Assembly (NCBI GenBank): GCA_007133255.1
Contig: SLMY01000041.1
Coordinates: 1 to 15,418 of the forward strand
Direction of reading: 5' to 3'
DNA: 15,418 nucleotides
Source: Clostridiales bacterium
GTDB taxonomy: Bacteria > Bacillota > Clostridia > Saccharofermentanales > UBA5734
Shown here: piece by piece, positions 14,329 to 15,418 of the stretch
How the letters are laid out: the number at the start of each line of letters is the position of its first letter
How positions within the stretch are numbered: position 1 is the stretch's first letter
Program-made: the position numbers and the translations under genes
The notes under the pieces: model-generated
Told to the model about the DNA's origin: nothing
The model's database searches: none
Seen by the model: the letters and a program-made list of their open reading frames with translations, nothing else

Positions 14329-15020
14329 CAAAAACTATTATGGCGATCGGCGGTCACATAGGTGATATGGAACTGACCTGCGGCGGTGTGCTGGCAACAC
14401 ATGCGCTTAAGGGAGATAAAATTATCACGGTAGCGCTGACAGGTGGTGAAAAAGGCAACCCGCCGCACCTGAGCGTTGCTGATTATCGTAAACAGAAAGA
14501 AGCGGAGGCGCATGAATTCGCCCGCATGCTTCAGGGGGAAGCGATTGTGTTCCCTTATGCTGACGGAGAACTGCCCGTTAACGATCAAGTTTGTTTTGAA
14601 TTGTGTGATGTGATTCGCAGGCACAAGCCAAATGTGTTGATTACACACTGGAAAAACAGCATACACAAGGATCATGAAGCAACGTACAAAATCGTTCAGG
14701 ACGCTCAGTTTTACGCTGCACTGCCGGGGTTTTCCCGCGAGTTGCCGCCCCATTTCGCAGGTGGCCCCTACTATGCGGAAAACTGGGAAGATCCCTATGA
14801 TTTTGTGCCGGCGATTTATATGGAAGTCAGTCAGGATGGTTTTGAGTTGTGGCGCGAAGCGATCGCGAAACACTGGTTTACCGTTCACAGCACATCCTTC
14901 GCATACCGTGAATACTATACACATCTGATGTCGGTCAGGGGTATTGAAGCACATAAGAAATACGCGCAGGCATTTGATCTGCCGCCCATGAGCAAGAGAC
15001 AAGTTAAAGCATCTTTTTGA
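14325..15020 (+). CDS. PIG-L/LmbE-like protein with altered active-site motif
   Basis: 231 residues, typical PIG-L/LmbE length; the family removes N-acetyl groups from amino sugars using Zn. The normal N-terminal motif AHPDDxE reads GHIGDME here (10-16). H11 and D14 keep the two metal-ligand positions, but G13 replaces the Asp that acts as general base (D15 in MshB). The second motif is intact: THWKNSIHKDH (107-117), with H114 and H117. The rest of the fold looks well preserved, so this is not a decaying gene. It may be a subfamily with a different base or another activity, such as a hydrolase or a sugar-binding protein. ATG 14325 has AAGGAG 8 nt upstream and overlaps the acetyltransferase stop by 4 bp. 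Confidence 0.9.
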   Translation: MTKTIMAIGGHIGDMELTCGGVLATHALKGDKIITVALTGGEKGNPPHLSVADYRKQKEAEAHEFARMLQGEAIVFPYADGELPVNDQVCFELCDVIRRHKPNVLITHWKNSIHKDHEATYKIVQDAQFYAALPGFSRELPPHFAGGPYYAENWEDPYDFVPAIYMEVSQDGFELWREAIAKHWFTVHSTSFAYREYYTHLMSVRGIEAHKKYAQAFDLPPMSKRQVKASF

Positions 15021-15030
15021 GGGTTGTCCT

Positions 15031-15418
15031 ATGTATTTTAAACATACTGATGAACTGCTGAACCGGTCACTTCTGGCCGGTGCTTTCCCGTCAGCCGCCG
15101 CGGCTGCCGGTAGCCGTGAACACCTTTTTTACCGGTCGGTAAAAGGTGACGCGTCCATTTGGCCTGTTCGGCGGCAGGCGTCCGCGGATACCCTGTATGA
15201 TATGGCTTCCCTGACTAAACTAATGGCAACAACGCTCGTGACGATGCGGCTGATTGGCCGCGGAAAGATCGAACTCGAAGCTAAAATAGGTGAGTATTTT
15301 GACGCGCCCAGTGATAAAGCGCAGATCACCATCCGGGATCTGCTATGCCATACAGGTGGGTTCCCGGCACATTTCATGCTTCGTGACTGCCAGGCGCCGC
15401 TCGAGGCAGCGGCAGATC
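15031..15418 (+). CDS. Serine hydrolase, beta-lactamase/PBP class C fold (partial, runs off the window)
   Basis: Open from ATG 15031 to the window edge, 129 codons without a stop. The catalytic SxxK is MASLTKLM (S60 nucleophile, K63), followed by the usual helix and the conserved RDLLCHTGGFP (102-112). These are hallmarks of the class C beta-lactamase/penicillin-binding-protein/esterase family. Bacillus AmiE (YbbE), which cuts peptide from MurNAc in the murQ cluster, has this fold, so an AmiE-like muropeptide amidase is the leading guess. A D-amino-acid peptidase or esterase is possible. No signal peptide is visible at the N-terminus, which suggests cytoplasmic action on imported substrate. 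GAGGG lies 7 nt before the ATG, and only 10 bp separate it from the upstream stop. Confidence 0.88.
   Translation, partial: MYFKHTDELLNRSLLAGAFPSAAAAAGSREHLFYRSVKGDASIWPVRRQASADTLYDMASLTKLMATTLVTMRLIGRGKIELEAKIGEYFDAPSDKAQITIRDLLCHTGGFPAHFMLRDCQAPLEAAAD

Noticed and set aside
14262..15002. Antisense ORF of 246 codons opposite the PIG-L-like gene
   Set aside because: The plus-strand gene has the metal motifs, a good ribosome binding site and a 4-bp coupled overlap. The antisense product has no recognisable motif.
1..15418. CRISPR arrays, tRNA, rRNA, transposases, integrases or phage genes
   Set aside because: No regularly spaced direct repeats, no tRNA-like or rRNA sequences and no mobile-element proteins were recognised in any frame.

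Overview
The window looks like chromosomal DNA of a Clostridia-type Firmicute of roughly balanced GC. The evidence is strong AGGAGG-type ribosome binding sites throughout, a Firmicute-style lipoprotein signal on the transporter binding protein, and the gene families present. I cannot name a genus. There is no rRNA, tRNA, CRISPR array, insertion sequence or phage gene.

Layout. Positions 6-1877 (minus strand) hold an inositol-monophosphatase-family enzyme and an aldo/keto reductase. Positions 1878-2403 are mostly non-coding, with an eroded YccF membrane-protein fragment, a candidate palindromic operator, a promoter and a possible 23-codon leader ORF. Positions 2404-9476 (plus) form a complete oligopeptide/dipeptide ABC transporter operon: binding lipoprotein, two permeases, two ATPases and a 90-residue basic membrane protein. 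Stem-loops at 9566-9650 end it. Positions 9735-15418 (plus) hold an FAD-dependent oxidoreductase, MurQ etherase, a BadF/NagK-type sugar kinase (probably MurK), a tandem GNAT acetyltransferase, a PIG-L-type deacetylase and the start of a SxxK serine hydrolase cut by the window edge. MurQ has its own strong promoter (extended -10).

How the genes may work together. MurQ, a BadF-type kinase and a beta-lactamase-fold hydrolase (the fold of Bacillus AmiE) are the expected parts of a Gram-positive muropeptide salvage route. The hydrolase would strip peptide from MurNAc, the kinase would make MurNAc-6-phosphate, and MurQ would yield GlcNAc-6-phosphate and lactate. No PTS transporter is visible, so the upstream peptide ABC transporter is a reasonable but unproven candidate importer. 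The FAD oxidoreductase, GNAT and PIG-L-like proteins are extra parts of unknown role.

Most unusual points: (1) the second permease carries an extra extracellular domain of about 150-190 residues made of PQQ-type beta-propeller repeats; (2) the PIG-L-like protein has Gly where the catalytic Asp should be; (3) the transporter also has an enlarged acidic binding protein, a basic N-terminal tail on one ATPase and a small membrane protein; (4) a 12-bp hairpin hides the ribosome binding site of the phosphatase gene; (5) alanine codons show a strong GCG preference after codons ending in C, and GCGATCGC occurs five times.
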